Positions 37,816 to 50,239 of a stretch of DNA of 64,000 bases are shown in pieces. Under the pieces are notes generated by a model. That model searched no databases, had not been told where the DNA came from, and worked only from the letters and a program-made list of their open reading frames with translations. The DNA comes from Pezizomycotina sp. ARF18. Its lineage: Eukaryota > Ascomycota. The stretch lies in the NCBI GenBank assembly GCA_002224055.1, contig AZLU01000001.1:833016-897015 (forward strand), given 5' to 3'. Made by a program: the position numbers and the translations under genes. Numbering within the stretch: the stretch's first letter is position 1; every line of letters starts with the position of its first letter.

Positions 37816-39942
37816 CGCTCTTTTGGTATGGCTTTTCAACAAGCCTGTTAACAATACTAGAAATCTCGGCTGTGTTCGTATTTAGTAGATAGGACGAATT
37901 AGATGTAAATCTTTACTCTTATCATAGCGTAACAAAATAAATACGTTCGGAAAATGCTGAACAAGAAAAAAAAAAAAAAAAAAATGGTAGGGATTACTTA
38001 CCGTTTCTATGAAAACTGTGTGGTCTCAAGATAACTTCGCCCACAAATTAAAATAACATGGCGCTGCAAACTGAAGAGCTGTTTCAACTTGGCTGACATA
38101 CAATTGCTGAAGGCTGCATTGTCATGAATTGTTGCTCAGAATATACTTCTCGATACTGTCCTTAGGCTTGTGGCTTGTTTGTATTATAATTCTCACGGAA
38201 GTCTTCTCGGTTGAAGACCAAATTATACCTACGGAGTACACTGCGCAAGTCTCGGCGTTATCTTTTTTTTTTTTTTTTTTTTTTACCGAGTCTCGGAAGA
38301 TGCAGCAGATCCTTCCCGAGATATTGGCAGATGCTCGGGAATCCTTTTTAGAAGCTCGGGTCGTACCGGTATCCCACCATTCTCTAATTCTAAAATACGG
38401 AATCGGAAGTAACACTGATAAGCTTGTCCGTCGCTGTTCCTTGGCACGTTATTCCCAAGTCAAGTTTCCAACTTAACAAGTTGTCCAGATAGAGGCGGCG
38501 GAGGCGCAATTTAACCCTTTTCTCATGCAGGAGGTGCGCCTAAGATATCAGCCCCTTGCGAGTAGACAAAAAAAAAAAATTTTTTTTTCCTTCGCGCTTT
38601 AAAACGAGTCAAGGAGCGCTCACGGCCCTTTCTCATGAGCGAATAGGATACCGTTTGTGACAAAAACGAGGGCCGCAGATGACGATCGTGAATCAGTAGG
38701 GCCAGAAAAAAAGCTTGTCGGTCGGCGGAAGCCCAAAAAGTTTAAAAAAAGAGCTTTACTGCAGTGCAACCCGCTTCACCAATTAGACGTCACCTCTCGT
38801 AAAAGAATCTGTATATAAAACACGCTGGCAGAGGAAACAAGAGGAAGGAAGTAAGGAAGGAGTTACCAGAGTTAATGCCTTAACTGCAACCGCACCGCCT
38901 CGCAGTAGCAGCGAGGGAACAGCGGAACTCTCCCTTCATTTCTCGAAGTATCAGACCCCTGCCAAAGAAGCCGTAGCTCCAACAAAATGGCTCGTAAAGC
39001 TTTACCCGTATCGAAAATTCCACTTCTAGCTTGCGCCCGAGGCCAGTACTGCCCTCATGAAGCAGCTGAAGCAATTGACAGACATCTCGCGTGCAGGACA
39101 AAAAATTCCAGCAGAAAAAACCAGAAACAAACCGATCCCCTTTTCCTCGAGTATTAGGATTTTTGTTTCTTGAAAGTCGTTTTGCTGGTCCTTCTGGAAC
39201 TGTCGAAGAATCGCGGACCTGGACCTTGTCTCGTCTTTCTAAAATATACTATTACGGTCGCACACACCCTAATCCTATTCATCCGTCTAGAAGAATTTGA
39301 GTGTTTTATTTGACTGATAAGGCGAGGGATACCTTGGTAAGTAATTATTCGGGTAGGTGGATGGATAGACGGATGGATGGTTTTTATTTTATTTTATTTA
39401 ATTATTTTAAAAGGGTTATATCTTTATTTTTATTACAGTAGTATATTGCTGCTTATCAGGAAGTATTATTAAAATTAGTTTTTTTTTTTTTTTTTTTTTG
39501 CGCAGAGAAAAAAAAAAAAAAAAAAAAAAAGAGGCACCCGTAATTTTCTGCTAATAATAATAATCAATAAAACTAAAGGAGAGGGAGGAAGTAAATATCT
39601 TTTCTCTTTTCCTTTTTCACATCCATCTACCAAACCCGCTACTCCATACCTATCACGCCATTGGAACAGAGGTACACCTTTCTTTCTTTCTTTCTTTCGG
39701 CCACGATCAACCGACCATACGGCTTAGACCTAGATCGATTTTCTCTCCCTGATTCTTGGTTTTGGCGTTTAAAGGAAAAGGGATCTTTCAGGGGGAAGGA
39801 AGGGAGGAAGCTTGCTTTGATTCTTTCCTTTTATCTCGGAGGTTTTTTTAGGGGAACCCGCGCGAACACACACGAGTTTTCTTTCGACAAAACCTTCCTC
39901 GAAAACTACCCACTATCGTGTTCCCAACAGTCGCAGTCATTA
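37816..39942. other. Intergenic and leader, no gene seen
   Basis: Contains A and T tracts (about 37,966-37,983, 38,264-38,284, 39,480-39,499 and 39,509-39,531). The short frames on both strands (for example 38,880-39,101 minus) lack any recognisable domain. The last 300 bases carry upstream ATGs and a pyrimidine-rich leader for the mannosyltransferase gene. Confidence 0.55.
39481..39531. repeat. Opposed poly-T and poly-A tracts
   Basis: A run of about 21 T is separated by only nine bases from a run of about 23 A, forming a near-perfect A:T inverted repeat about 410 bases upstream of the mannosyltransferase start. It may fold in single strand or exclude nucleosomes. That is inferred, not shown. 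Confidence 0.75.
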
Positions 39943-41733
39943 ATGACAGACGGTAAAGGGATGACGATGAAATCGATAGGGGGCAAGCTACCACAGCTCC
40001 CTCCAGCAAGAGCTCTGCTACATGGCGTGCTGAGAACGCGGTTTTAGTACTGTTCGTCCTCACAGGGATAATTCTCTTCCTATGGCGAAACGTAGGAGGC
40101 CATGCGGCAAACATTGAACGGTAAATTAGATCACCCTTTTTTCCAACTGAACTATAACACTCTCTCCCCACAATCATATCTTGATTCATCTGGTCTGCTC
40201 GTGGAATCGTTACTGCGATGGTAGTCGGACCTAGGCATTGTGTCTTTAAGGATGCCGTGATCTCCGGCTTTCGTTGCCTTTGTGATATGCTCTTTTTTTT
40301 TTTTTTTTTTTTTTCTGTTGGGGGCATTTCGCGAATATTGAAAATCCACAACACCAAAGCAGGCTCGACACTTCTTTTTTTTTTTTTTTTTTTTTTTTTT
40401 TTGCAAGATATGCTATCTCGGAGCTTGATATTGTTGGACACGGGAACTTTCTTTCGTTTCTTTACTAACAAGGCCATCCGGAATTAGGTTTACATGCTTC
40501 GGCCCCGCGAGATCACCAATGGATATGTCGAAGAATGAGATGAACGCCTGGGCACATCACCAACAGACACCTGTCCTCTTCAACCACCACGCCGCATACG
40601 AAGTCAACTCTTCAACAATAGAAAATGTCAACCTCAACAAGATAAACTCTACCAAAAAAGCCATCGACAACAAGGAGCGGGTACTGATCCTGACCCCGCT
40701 GCGGGACGCCTCGTACTACCTCCAACGCCACTTCGAGCTTCTCATGAAACTTACCTACCCGCACGAGCTCATCGACCTCGGTTTCCTCGTCGGTGACTCC
40801 AATGACGACACGCTAGCCGCCCTCGCACTTGAGTTGGACAGGCTGCAGTCGAACACGAACCCGAAGATGCCGTTCCGGAGCGCCATGGTTGTGGAGAAGA
40901 ACTTTGGGGTCACGCTATCGCAGGACGTCGAGGAGAGGCACGGATTCGCCGCGCAAGGACCTAGGAGGAAAGCGATGGGTCGGGCCCGAAATTACCTGCT
41001 CTCGGCTGCGCTCAAGGCGGACCATTCGTGGTATACTGGCGCGATGTTGATATTGTCGACAGTCCCAGCAAGATCATCGAGGACTTTATTGCGCACGATA
41101 AAAGATATCCTAGTACCTAGTAAGTTTCGAGTGGCCTTCTATCGTTTTATGGAGATGCTAATGGCGTTATCGCTAGATATCTGGTTCCACAGGTATAAAA
41201 ACGGAAGGGATATCGAAGGAAGATGTGAGTAATTCATCGCTCAAAAAAGGCAATTAGCACTACGTTTCCTAACATAATGATACTTTTAGTCGACTACAAC
41301 TCGTGGCAAGAATCGGATAAGGTCGCAAGCTGGCGGCCTCGCTACCAAAGGATACCGTCCTCGCCGAAGGCTACAAGGAGTACGACACGGGACGGACGTA
41401 CATGGCGAAGATGGGCGACTGGCGCGAAGACAAGGACGTAGAGATCGAGCTCGACGGTATCGGCGGCGTTAATATCCTCGTCAAAGCGGATGTCCATCGA
41501 TCAGGTACTACAAAAAAATATGCCGACTTATTGCTATAGGGGTTGAAAATATCTACTAACGCATAAACTTTTTTTTAACGTTTAGGCATTAATTTCCCGT
41601 GCTACGCTTTCGAAACCAGGCCGAGACGGAAGGTTTCGCCAAGATGGCGAAGCGAGCCGGGTTCCAGGTTATCGGCTTACCGAACTACGTCGTATGGCAC
41701 ATGGACACGGATGAAAAACCTGGAAACGCTTAA
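39943..41733 (+). CDS. ANP1: Anp1/Mnn9/Van1 family mannosyltransferase (Anp1-like)
   Basis: A Golgi type II membrane protein of the mannan polymerase II complex, extending the alpha-1,6-mannan backbone of N-glycans. Five exons: 39943-40120, 40488-41119, 41177-41224, 41290-41504 and 41586-41733, about 407 residues. The N-terminus has a short cytosolic part, then a single membrane anchor (AVLVLFVLTGIILFLW). The family core is clear: ERVLILTPLRDASYYL, LGFLVGDSNDD, the DxD-bearing WRDVDIVDSPSKIIEDF, NIWFHRYKNGRDIEGRFDYN and GLPNYVVWHMDTDEKPGNA. The ending and overall pattern fit Anp1 better than Mnn9 or Van1, though the subfamily is inferred. The first intron is unusually long (367 nt) and contains two long T tracts. 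Frames slip near 40,022, 41,033, 41,102, 41,320 and 41,618, all short-run indels, and the conserved text continues in the next frame. Confidence 0.9.
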
Positions 41734-42300
41734 TGACCTGTCTAATTCATTGAAAAAAGAAAATGTGTTGGTTATGTTCTTAAGTGTTCCTTTTATTTAT
41801 TGTTCGTTTGCTTTTTTTCCGTCGTTTTTTTTGAAAGCAACTTAATATATAATATCACAATGCCTTCTGTCATCCTAGCATCTATTCCCCTACTACCATC
41901 ATCGTCGTTTATCTTTTTGTTGTTTATTAACAGACATAATTGTAATAGATCCTTTTATTACCATTGATGTTTTTCTCTCACATATTTACACACACGTTCC
42001 CTGTACGCTGTTATTTAACCCGCTTGATTAGTTTTTTATATTGTCTGCTTGTCCTACTTCTTTTTCTCTTGCAGGTGTTGAGCTCCTATGAACTTTCTTC
42101 CGTTCTGTGTCTATAATTCTAGTTCGATTCTTTCCCTCATCCCTCATCCCCCCTCTCGTTCTTTGTTTTTTAGTTTATCACCGCCTGTAAAGCCATGTTT
42201 CCCCAGCTTGCCAAAAACGACCCCGATCCCCAGCTACATCACAGCATCACTTAACTTCAAAAAGCAAGCACAATTCTTTTAGCATTATCATTTTATATTG
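41734..42300. other. 3' flank of mannosyltransferase gene
   Basis: AT- and T-rich, probably the 3' untranslated region and terminator area. No other gene is seen. Confidence 0.5.
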
Positions 42301-42862
42301 AGAAATATATACCATTTTAAACCACACGTAGATGACGATGCTACTATGACTTGTCTCAGTATTTCTCTAGGGAGTGCTGTTTGAATGTTACCCTAATCAT
42401 GATACATGCGTGGTTCAAGGGGGTGAGGGTTGTATCATAGTGGCGTTGGCATTAAATAATTTCCATCATGTGTCGACGCGTCTTGCTGTTTGTGGGTATA
42501 GTATTCTTCGAGGAGTTTGTCGGTATTGAGCAGTGATGCTGTATAGCCAATCGAGAGACCAGAAATTTATACTCTGGGGCTCCTCTAAGTAATTCTTTTC
42601 CCCCACTAGTTGGATGACTATCTTTTTCGCCGCAGACATTCATTAGTTTAGTTAAACGTAGTATGTGACGTAATCGATCATGGACTTTCGATGAAATGTC
42701 AACATTGAAATTCTTATCAAAGAGCGTCTCGTTCGCAAACCTCTTTCAAAACTCAGAATCATTGTTGCAGATCCCAAAGTGGAATAAGATCATGAGGGGG
42801 TTGAACTTTACTGTATCGAGTGAGCATGGTACCGCCTTAATATGAGTGGTAAGTTGGTACGC

Positions 42863-43492
42863 GTGCGCGGCGATGCGGATTATGCTTTCTTCGTGAGTTT
42901 TTGGGTTTGAAGTTCTTTATGACTTCCACTTTGAAGACGCTTTTACTGCCATACCGTCACGCTTGCATCAATTCTGCAACGTTGGGCGGAAGCACTGTCC
43001 CTCCTTGTCTAACCCCGGAGCTTCACAGCCCTATTGTTCTAATGTATGGCCCGATCGATATCTAAGTGGTCTCGATAGTTCGATATCCAGCATACCTGTA
43101 ATCCAAGCCAAGTACCGTGTAGTAGGAGAGGTTTTCGACCGTTGGTATATCAGGCTCCTTAGATGAACCTTTGGATATAGCGAAGTCGGATACGATTATA
43201 CTTTCTTTATGGGAATCTTTAAATGTAAAGTTGTTCTATATGGCTGCCTTGTCTGAAGGCCGCTTTACTGCTATGCCATCACGGTTTGACCCGTGCAGGT
43301 GGGACGAGAGCGCTACGACTCGGTATCCAGCACCCCGAGTTTCACGGGCCTGTTGTTCTAATGTATGGCTTGATGTCTACTTGGTTTCGATAGTTCGATA
43401 TCTAGCGTACTGGTAATCTGAGCTAAGTATCTTGTGCTCCGCGGGGTTTTCTACCGTTAGTATGACGGTTCCTTGCATGAACCTTTGGATAT
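42863..43492 (+). repeat. Diverged tandem duplication, about 315-base unit x 2
   Basis: Two adjacent units share ordered blocks. TTGTTCTAATGTATGG occurs at 43,034 and 43,353. ATGAACCTTTGGATAT occurs at 43,163 and 43,477. Blocks around GATAGTTCGATATC and the CCATCACG/CCGTCACG segment recur at the same spacing. Offsets of 314-319 bases show a tandem copy that has since diverged by many substitutions and small indels. No third copy continues to the right. Confidence 0.8.
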
Positions 43493-46400
43493 GACCACGT
43501 CGGGGAAGAATGTGTAGTTCTCAACGATATGCATTGACTAGAGTTCTTCCGCATTTCAAGGTTCACGTTACAAAGGAAGGCATGTGGGTAAGCCCGGTGA
43601 ACCCGAATACTCTCAACTTGAAGGCAATAAGCTATACTTTCGCAGGAGTCCGTGGGTTTGAAAATAGTGTCCAGCTTCCAGCCATCGCTTTTTAACTTTC
43701 AAGCTTATTAGAAGAAGGGGCCACGGCAGGTTGATATAATGACTAATATCAGCTGAGCGTCATCTCTACGATATATTTCAATGGGCTTATCGCAGTTCTT
43801 TATGGCTCGTCTCGCTTCTTTCTTAGGTATCAGTTGGGGTTGTACTCGGGTCTTTCCACTATACCCGGGATAAAGTCTTCCATTTCACTCACGATTATCA
43901 CCCGAACGGAGTTTGACCTTATAGCACAACGTTACCGACGAGGCATAATGAAGCGCCACTGATTGCAAGCTGTGTGCTCTGCCCAATGATTTCGTGAATG
44001 TTGGATTAGCCTAAGCCTAGAATTTGTCGTTAGTACGTCATGCCTATGTGTAGATTAATATCTTGGATCATTGCAAGTAGCTAAGTGTATAGAGTTCGGG
44101 ATCTCCCGGTTAAGAAGAACCTATGAAGTATTGCCATAGTGGCTGGCTTTACACTTCAAAAGAAAGTCTCTAAGATATCATATGCGAGCTTTCTAGCCCT
44201 AAACTCCTTTATATATTGGGCAGGAGCATAACCAGCCTCGAACGAAGCCCGCTATGCGACAGAACCCGGATCTCTATATACTCTCTAGTCTTATGTGAGG
44301 TTCCCTGCCGGTTTGTTTCACGGATAGATAAATATCGGAGATCCTGTTCCCACACCGCGTTTATCCGTAGAATCTTCTCCTCAAACGTGATATAAGAGCA
44401 GTATCCCAGTTATCGGAGACCATAATGTATGAGATATTCCTCAGTATTGCGCCGACTTTCCATAAAGTTCCGTGTTTGTGATTTATGTGAACTGCCGTGT
44501 CGAATATGTGAAATGATGCAGTATGATGATCGTGTTTGTAGAATACACTTATTGAAAATACAAGCTGTGATATTTGGAGGTTAGCCTGTTAAGTATCCAT
44601 GGACTCGATTCGCGCTACTAGCTTATCATATTCCTCAAAAGATGTGGAGGATAAATCCCAATCCCTCTCGAACGTCGAGATCCCGAAACAACTACTTTTT
44701 ATTGCCCATGAACGACCCTAACGAAACATTCGATTCTATCTTTTATTAATCTTGACGATTTCCACGTAAATAATTGCCTAGTTATAGACGAAGTGAATGG
44801 TATCCCTGGTTCATAACTTGAATGTGCTCTGGTTATGAACGTCTTTTTCTTCTACTTCGATCATTTTGTCACTACATCTCGAAGGAACGCACGGAACGAC
44901 CGTTGGGTGTATCCACCGACTGATCCATTGCGACAGATTTATTATCTCAGGTCCAACAGATAAATTTATCGATTAGATGTTTCGTCTTGTAATTGAAAAT
45001 CTAATCAACCGGTATTTATTGTATAGAGGTCACGCCCTACGCAGATTGACTTTTTTGCTTCTTCACTAGTGACCCCAAGCAGATCTACGAATACTTAAGC
45101 ACTCGCAGCGAGTATGGCCCCGGCAGTACGAATACCGCAGTTCCCACAGTTATCGGGCGCGGCTCGTTCCGGTTTGTGAAGCTTGAAATTAGAACCGAAA
45201 CTGGAGTAAAATAAAAATAGAATATGAAGTGCTTGGTTACGTCTCCGTTCAATGTAATTATAACTGACGCAGAAATAGATTCCAGCAAGTGTTAAATACT
45301 GCTGCTATCGTGTACATAATTACAGTTTTTTCCAAAGCAATATCGGATCGGCAGGCTTATTTGAGTTAAGTGGAATTTGCTTAACCCGCTTATTGCCGTC
45401 GTTGTGTATTTTCAACATTAGTTGAAAGATTGCAATGGATCCTGTGTCTTTCGGATGAAGGTTATATCATAGACCATAGGATCATCTAACCCATTATGTA
45501 GCTCCATCGAGCATCTCATCAACTTCGATACGCCAGCCCCAATTAGTGCAGTAACAATTGGGGTGAAGCTTGATATCACCCAGAACTTCCAATTCATTGC
45601 CGGCATAAGATTTCGTGACATCTAACGATTGGCCCTATGCTAACTGGTGAGTAATTCTGAAGATCAGTAAATCGAGCTTTCTTACATCTATCAGTACCTC
45701 CACCTTGTGCTATTTTTCGGACCTCCATATCCGAAGCGGGCATCTAGCTTGCAAATCCCTAGAAGCAACTCGCTATCTTTCGCGGTTGACGATTACTGGC
45801 CAAAAATATCGACTTCCTTTTTCAAGATAAGCAGATATTAGACATGTTCCACCGTTAATTACCTCAGTCAGTCACCTCCAACTTGCTCATTCTTCGCCTT
45901 CAAATGCGATGAACATAGATAATATCTACAATAACGCGAATTGTCTATTAATCTTGATATTGAATGAAATATACTTCGTGGACGTAAGCCTACAAGCCAG
46001 GGTAAGACTAGCAAACTTTTCTCATACGCTATGCATCACCAAGCAGTTTTTTTATCGTTCGTCATCTCGGCTGCATCTGTACAACGCATGCCAGCGTGAC
46101 CATAGATCGCTATCAAGTGCCGGACGGTTATTTCATGATGCTAAGGCAAGCATATGTAGCTAACATGGCTGACCATAATCCTCCTAGTTTGGTATATATT
46201 CTTGTTCATGATCCCCACGATATCGCACGTTCCTAAACCATTGGAAGATTTGTAAGAGTAATAGATATAATGTCTAATAATTAAGCTTTATCTTATGCGT
46301 TTTTTCATCTCTTTACTTCACTTTAATTACTACCTTTATAACGTAAGTACTGTTAGTTGTAGTAAGTTAATACTGTTATACTCGTAGTGGATGCTCGCTA

Positions 46401-46979
46401 CCGCACACAGTTCGAGAAGTTCATCTGTAGATTATAGTTCGGGTCGGATTACACCTTTATAAAGTAGTTGTGTCGCGAAAGCGCCTCCCAGTAGTGAATT
46501 TGGGCGAACCATGTATCGATTTAAGCGCAGCTCCTTCGTAGAATGTAATAAAATTATGGCTGTCTCACACTCCATTCTACAATTTCAAGTGCGGTAATTA
46601 TGCTGCGTCAGTTCTACTTATACGACACCTGCTTAGAGCTTTTTGGTTCACTCTACTATGAACCAGTCCTGCAGCTAGACTGCTTGCGTTGTTCAATAGT
46701 CTCTGAGGTGGATGGATGCGTGTTTCACAATATATTTCGCCGCAACTTTGGTGATATGACCTGGATCTCTACTCTCAAGCTTCCCAGCTTATATTTGCCG
46801 CTTCAGCCCTGGCTTTCTAATTCCGCAAATTATCGGCTATCTCTACTTCGCCGCGAGCTTAAAGGTAGAGTCGAAAAACATAGCCCTATCTTATCCCGTG
46901 CGCCAAAAAATTCGGCTCCTATAACGTAGCCGATTTCATTTTACCTACGGTAGTCGATAAACTCTTCATCTTCAAATTA

Positions 46980-47720
46980 ACATTGCAATGACTTCTATGT
47001 AGATTGCCTCGAAACGTCTCTGCATATAGAACGTTGATCGTGATCTTGACGGGCAATGTTATTGGAGCAACTGTGGGTGATTTCGACTGGGATGAACCGT
47101 CTTCATGTCAAGCATAGCTAAACCTCTGTGTGCGAGGATAGAAGTTTTATAATAGCTCCCTGCTCAGTCAAACACGTTTTCAAGAGATACTTCATTAGGT
47201 ATACCTCGAATCTACGGCATGTGTCTTACTCACTCGATCACCGTCGGCCTTGATATGTCACAATCCGCCCATTCCCTAAGTTCTACAGCTGTTTTTATCG
47301 GCGGTATTGACTTGACTAAATATTAAGATGTTGTGCTTCATACATCGTCGCAATGTATTCAAGGGCTGGCTATGCTCAGTTTACGCTATACTGCGCCTGC
47401 AAGGCAAGTTTAAAGGACAATTCGTATCGCATGGGCTCGGATCTTCGTTAGGATTGCAGCATTCAAGCGAGAAGGATTAGTTTTGTTATGTCGTATCCGC
47501 GTCTCGACTCGCTATATCACAACTAGTTGAGCGTTAAATAGCCTGATATAGTATACTTTGTAGCTGTTTGACGGATGGTTAAATGAATCCATCTTTTCTC
47601 AGAATAAGTGTCGGTCCTAGTTAATAGAGATAGAATATGGAAAGTCTTGGTCAGCTATTCATGAGGAAAGTCTCGATCAAAGTAATGTCATTACTTTATT
47701 AGTATTAATTTGGGTGTTTG
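46980..47720 (+). repeat. Diverged repeat copy I (copia-like fossil segment)
   Basis: This segment aligns by eye with the one at 49,400-50,120. Both contain GCCGTCTTC-like blocks, GGCCTTGATATG (47,246 here) and a CAATGTAT block in the same order. It is a broken remnant; the element family is inferred from the second copy. Confidence 0.55.
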
Positions 47721-49399
47721 TTTTAACTTTCAAGTTTGTTTGTGTAAAAGTATTCGGCCCAAAATTGAAAGATAATTGTAAATTTGTTATACTTTTTTTT
47801 CGAACTTCCACGAGAGTTCTTCAACCGTTTACAGATATTACGAACGTTTGCGCTAGCTTAAACTCTGTAGATTAACTTGGCGGGCTGAGCAAGCGTTAAT
47901 AGCGATAACTAGAATATAGTTTGATTCCACAAGTCCGCCTAGTTGGTCATATGGGGGGGGGGTTTCGCTTCCCGGAAGGATTGACTAATATACGTATGGT
48001 GTGCCATCCGCAGTTTTGGAAGCCTACAAGCTCAAGTAATCTGACGCCTGCCATACTTAATTCGGTTTCCAAATTTCAAGATCCACCGAAATCGTCGTAT
48101 TCAGACATATTCAGATACCGCTCACTATCTGTAGCCACCAAAACTTCTAAGTAACATAACCTTATTTGGGTTTGAAAGTAGATATGATGTGTATTCTCTC
48201 GAAAGCTTTCCTTCAGTCTCAGCGGTGTCTATTTTACTAGGCTTGATCTGGGAATGCGACAAAATGGATAAATATCCAGGGTAACGTGATCGTCCTATTA
48301 ACCTAAGTATCACGTTGACTTGGATCCGGTGGGATTTACGCTCCACATACAGGGCAGAATGGAAAACTTTTCTCATATATCGCCTACGGTTACATCCGCT
48401 ACTGAATAAGTCTCTTTTACCAACTCGGCACAATCTCCCGTAAATACAGATTGCTATCAGATAGCTCTACTTGTTCCTTCGCGACATCGAAATTAGATAC
48501 ATTGGGAGCTGGCACTTATCTTGTACCTCCGGGGCGTGCTGGCCTTTTCAAAAGACCAGAATCTTGATTCTCTGTTTTCTTGTATCTTTCGTGTTCAAGA
48601 CTCTAAATAAACAAAGGATAGGCAAATATTAGAAGAATATCAGGAGGCATCATATCAGTCCAGCACCTGAGAACCGATATATGAAAGCAACCGTCATCCC
48701 GTCGCATTATTTGAATGATATCCTACGAGAAGGCAGATGAATGAGTCGTAATAAGTTGATATCACACGATCCGTGAATTCGAGTTACCAAACGGGTGTCG
48801 AGAGTTTCCCGTGTGCAGTATGCCTCGTTGCGTTTCATAATCTTTGTAGAATCGATGCAAGAATGAAGCCATTCACGTAGAGCATTTGACCGATTATGCA
48901 TTACATTCTTTATTCCTCAAGAGTAAAATGTAATGAGGTTATAATTCTTGCATTCTATCGTGCAACCTTAAAAGCAGTAACTATGACGCGTCATTGATTG
49001 ACTTAATGCTGGTATGAGAACTTCGAACTTCTTGGCCTATTATGTTGTCAACACGTCCTTGAACCTCGCTGCTTGAGCTGTTTTAAAGCCTATACGTTGG
49101 TTGGGTACAGGCTTCACAGTATTATTTGCTGTCAATTTATTTATGGAACCTAGAATCACATCGTTTACTATCGGAACCTACCGGATTATACTTTCCAGTT
49201 TCTCGTTATCTAACTCCACAAGTTATCGTTGAGGTCTTTAAAGTAGGATTATAAGTATAGTTAATCACCACCATTGTATTTTTCATTCGTATGTCGAAAA
49301 TCTGGCTCCTCTAAGGTCTCTGGTAAGTAGAATATGGAGATGGCATATTTTTGTCATGCCGCTAACTAGCATTGCTATATAAATGGAGGTTCCAATTTG

Positions 49400-50120
49400 G
49401 TATATTGACATATATTCTGTTAGCCCTTCCATGAGCGGGTTGTAGTTTATCGACGCGATTGCGGTAACTTCGGCTTGTATGGACGATGCCGTCTTCTTCC
49501 TCAGGTAAACTCCTCTGCGGATCAGAATTTAAAAAAAGCCATATGATAAACTCCTTCCCAGGCAGAATACGTTTACTAGAAGTACGTCGTAATGTATCTT
49601 CGATAGTACCGCACGCATCTTATTTGTTCAATCACTGTTGGCCTTGATATGATGATAGTACAGTCTCTTGCCAACTGCTTAAATCGCCCCTACGATAGCG
49701 CGTTAACGCGTTGTTCAACTTCAAAAAATATGGTACCTCTGTCACATGTATCGTCACAATGTATACCCGGCCTTTATAACAGATGATCACAACCGGTTTA
49801 CACCATAAGGCGTTGGTTAGCCATTAGGAGATACTGTTTAATAAAGTTATGGCCATCCTCAAATTTCGTAGCCCATATAGATAACGTTACATTCGCCGGC
49901 CAGACCAAACAAGCTATGAGGGTGACTGTCAATGCGCTAAACAGTAATAATTACAGCGTATGATCATCGCCGTGCTGATATCAACTGGCAATCTCGGTTT
50001 GACTAGATTTATTATCTCGTAATGAAGGAGATTTATAGTAAAGATAGAATACGGTGTTAGGCCTTCATCTTTATGAAGATATCAGAATTGAGAGTTATCA
50101 TTGAATAGCTGTGTGCTGGG
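49400..50120 (+). repeat. Diverged repeat copy II (copia-like fossil segment)
   Basis: Partner of the segment near 47 kb, with GGCCTTGATATG at 49,640 and an offset of about 2.4 kb. Toward its right end (about 49,980-50,040) the plus strand recalls the final RNase H block of Ty1/copia polyproteins. It is old, with many breaks. Confidence 0.5.
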
Positions 50121-50239
50121 TGGAGATATTTGTGTATAAATTCTTAGGCGAATTCTAAAAATTGTAGAATTACTCACGTAGCAGTAGTAGAATTAACACA
50201 CTGTGAATAGTTGGATTCTTCTAGGAGCTTCTAAACTGT

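Noticed and set aside
7568-41733. Programmed ribosomal frameshifting as the cause of the frame slips
   Set aside because: Slips occur several times per gene at unrelated short G, C, A and T runs with no shared slippery site, which fits sequencing indels far better.
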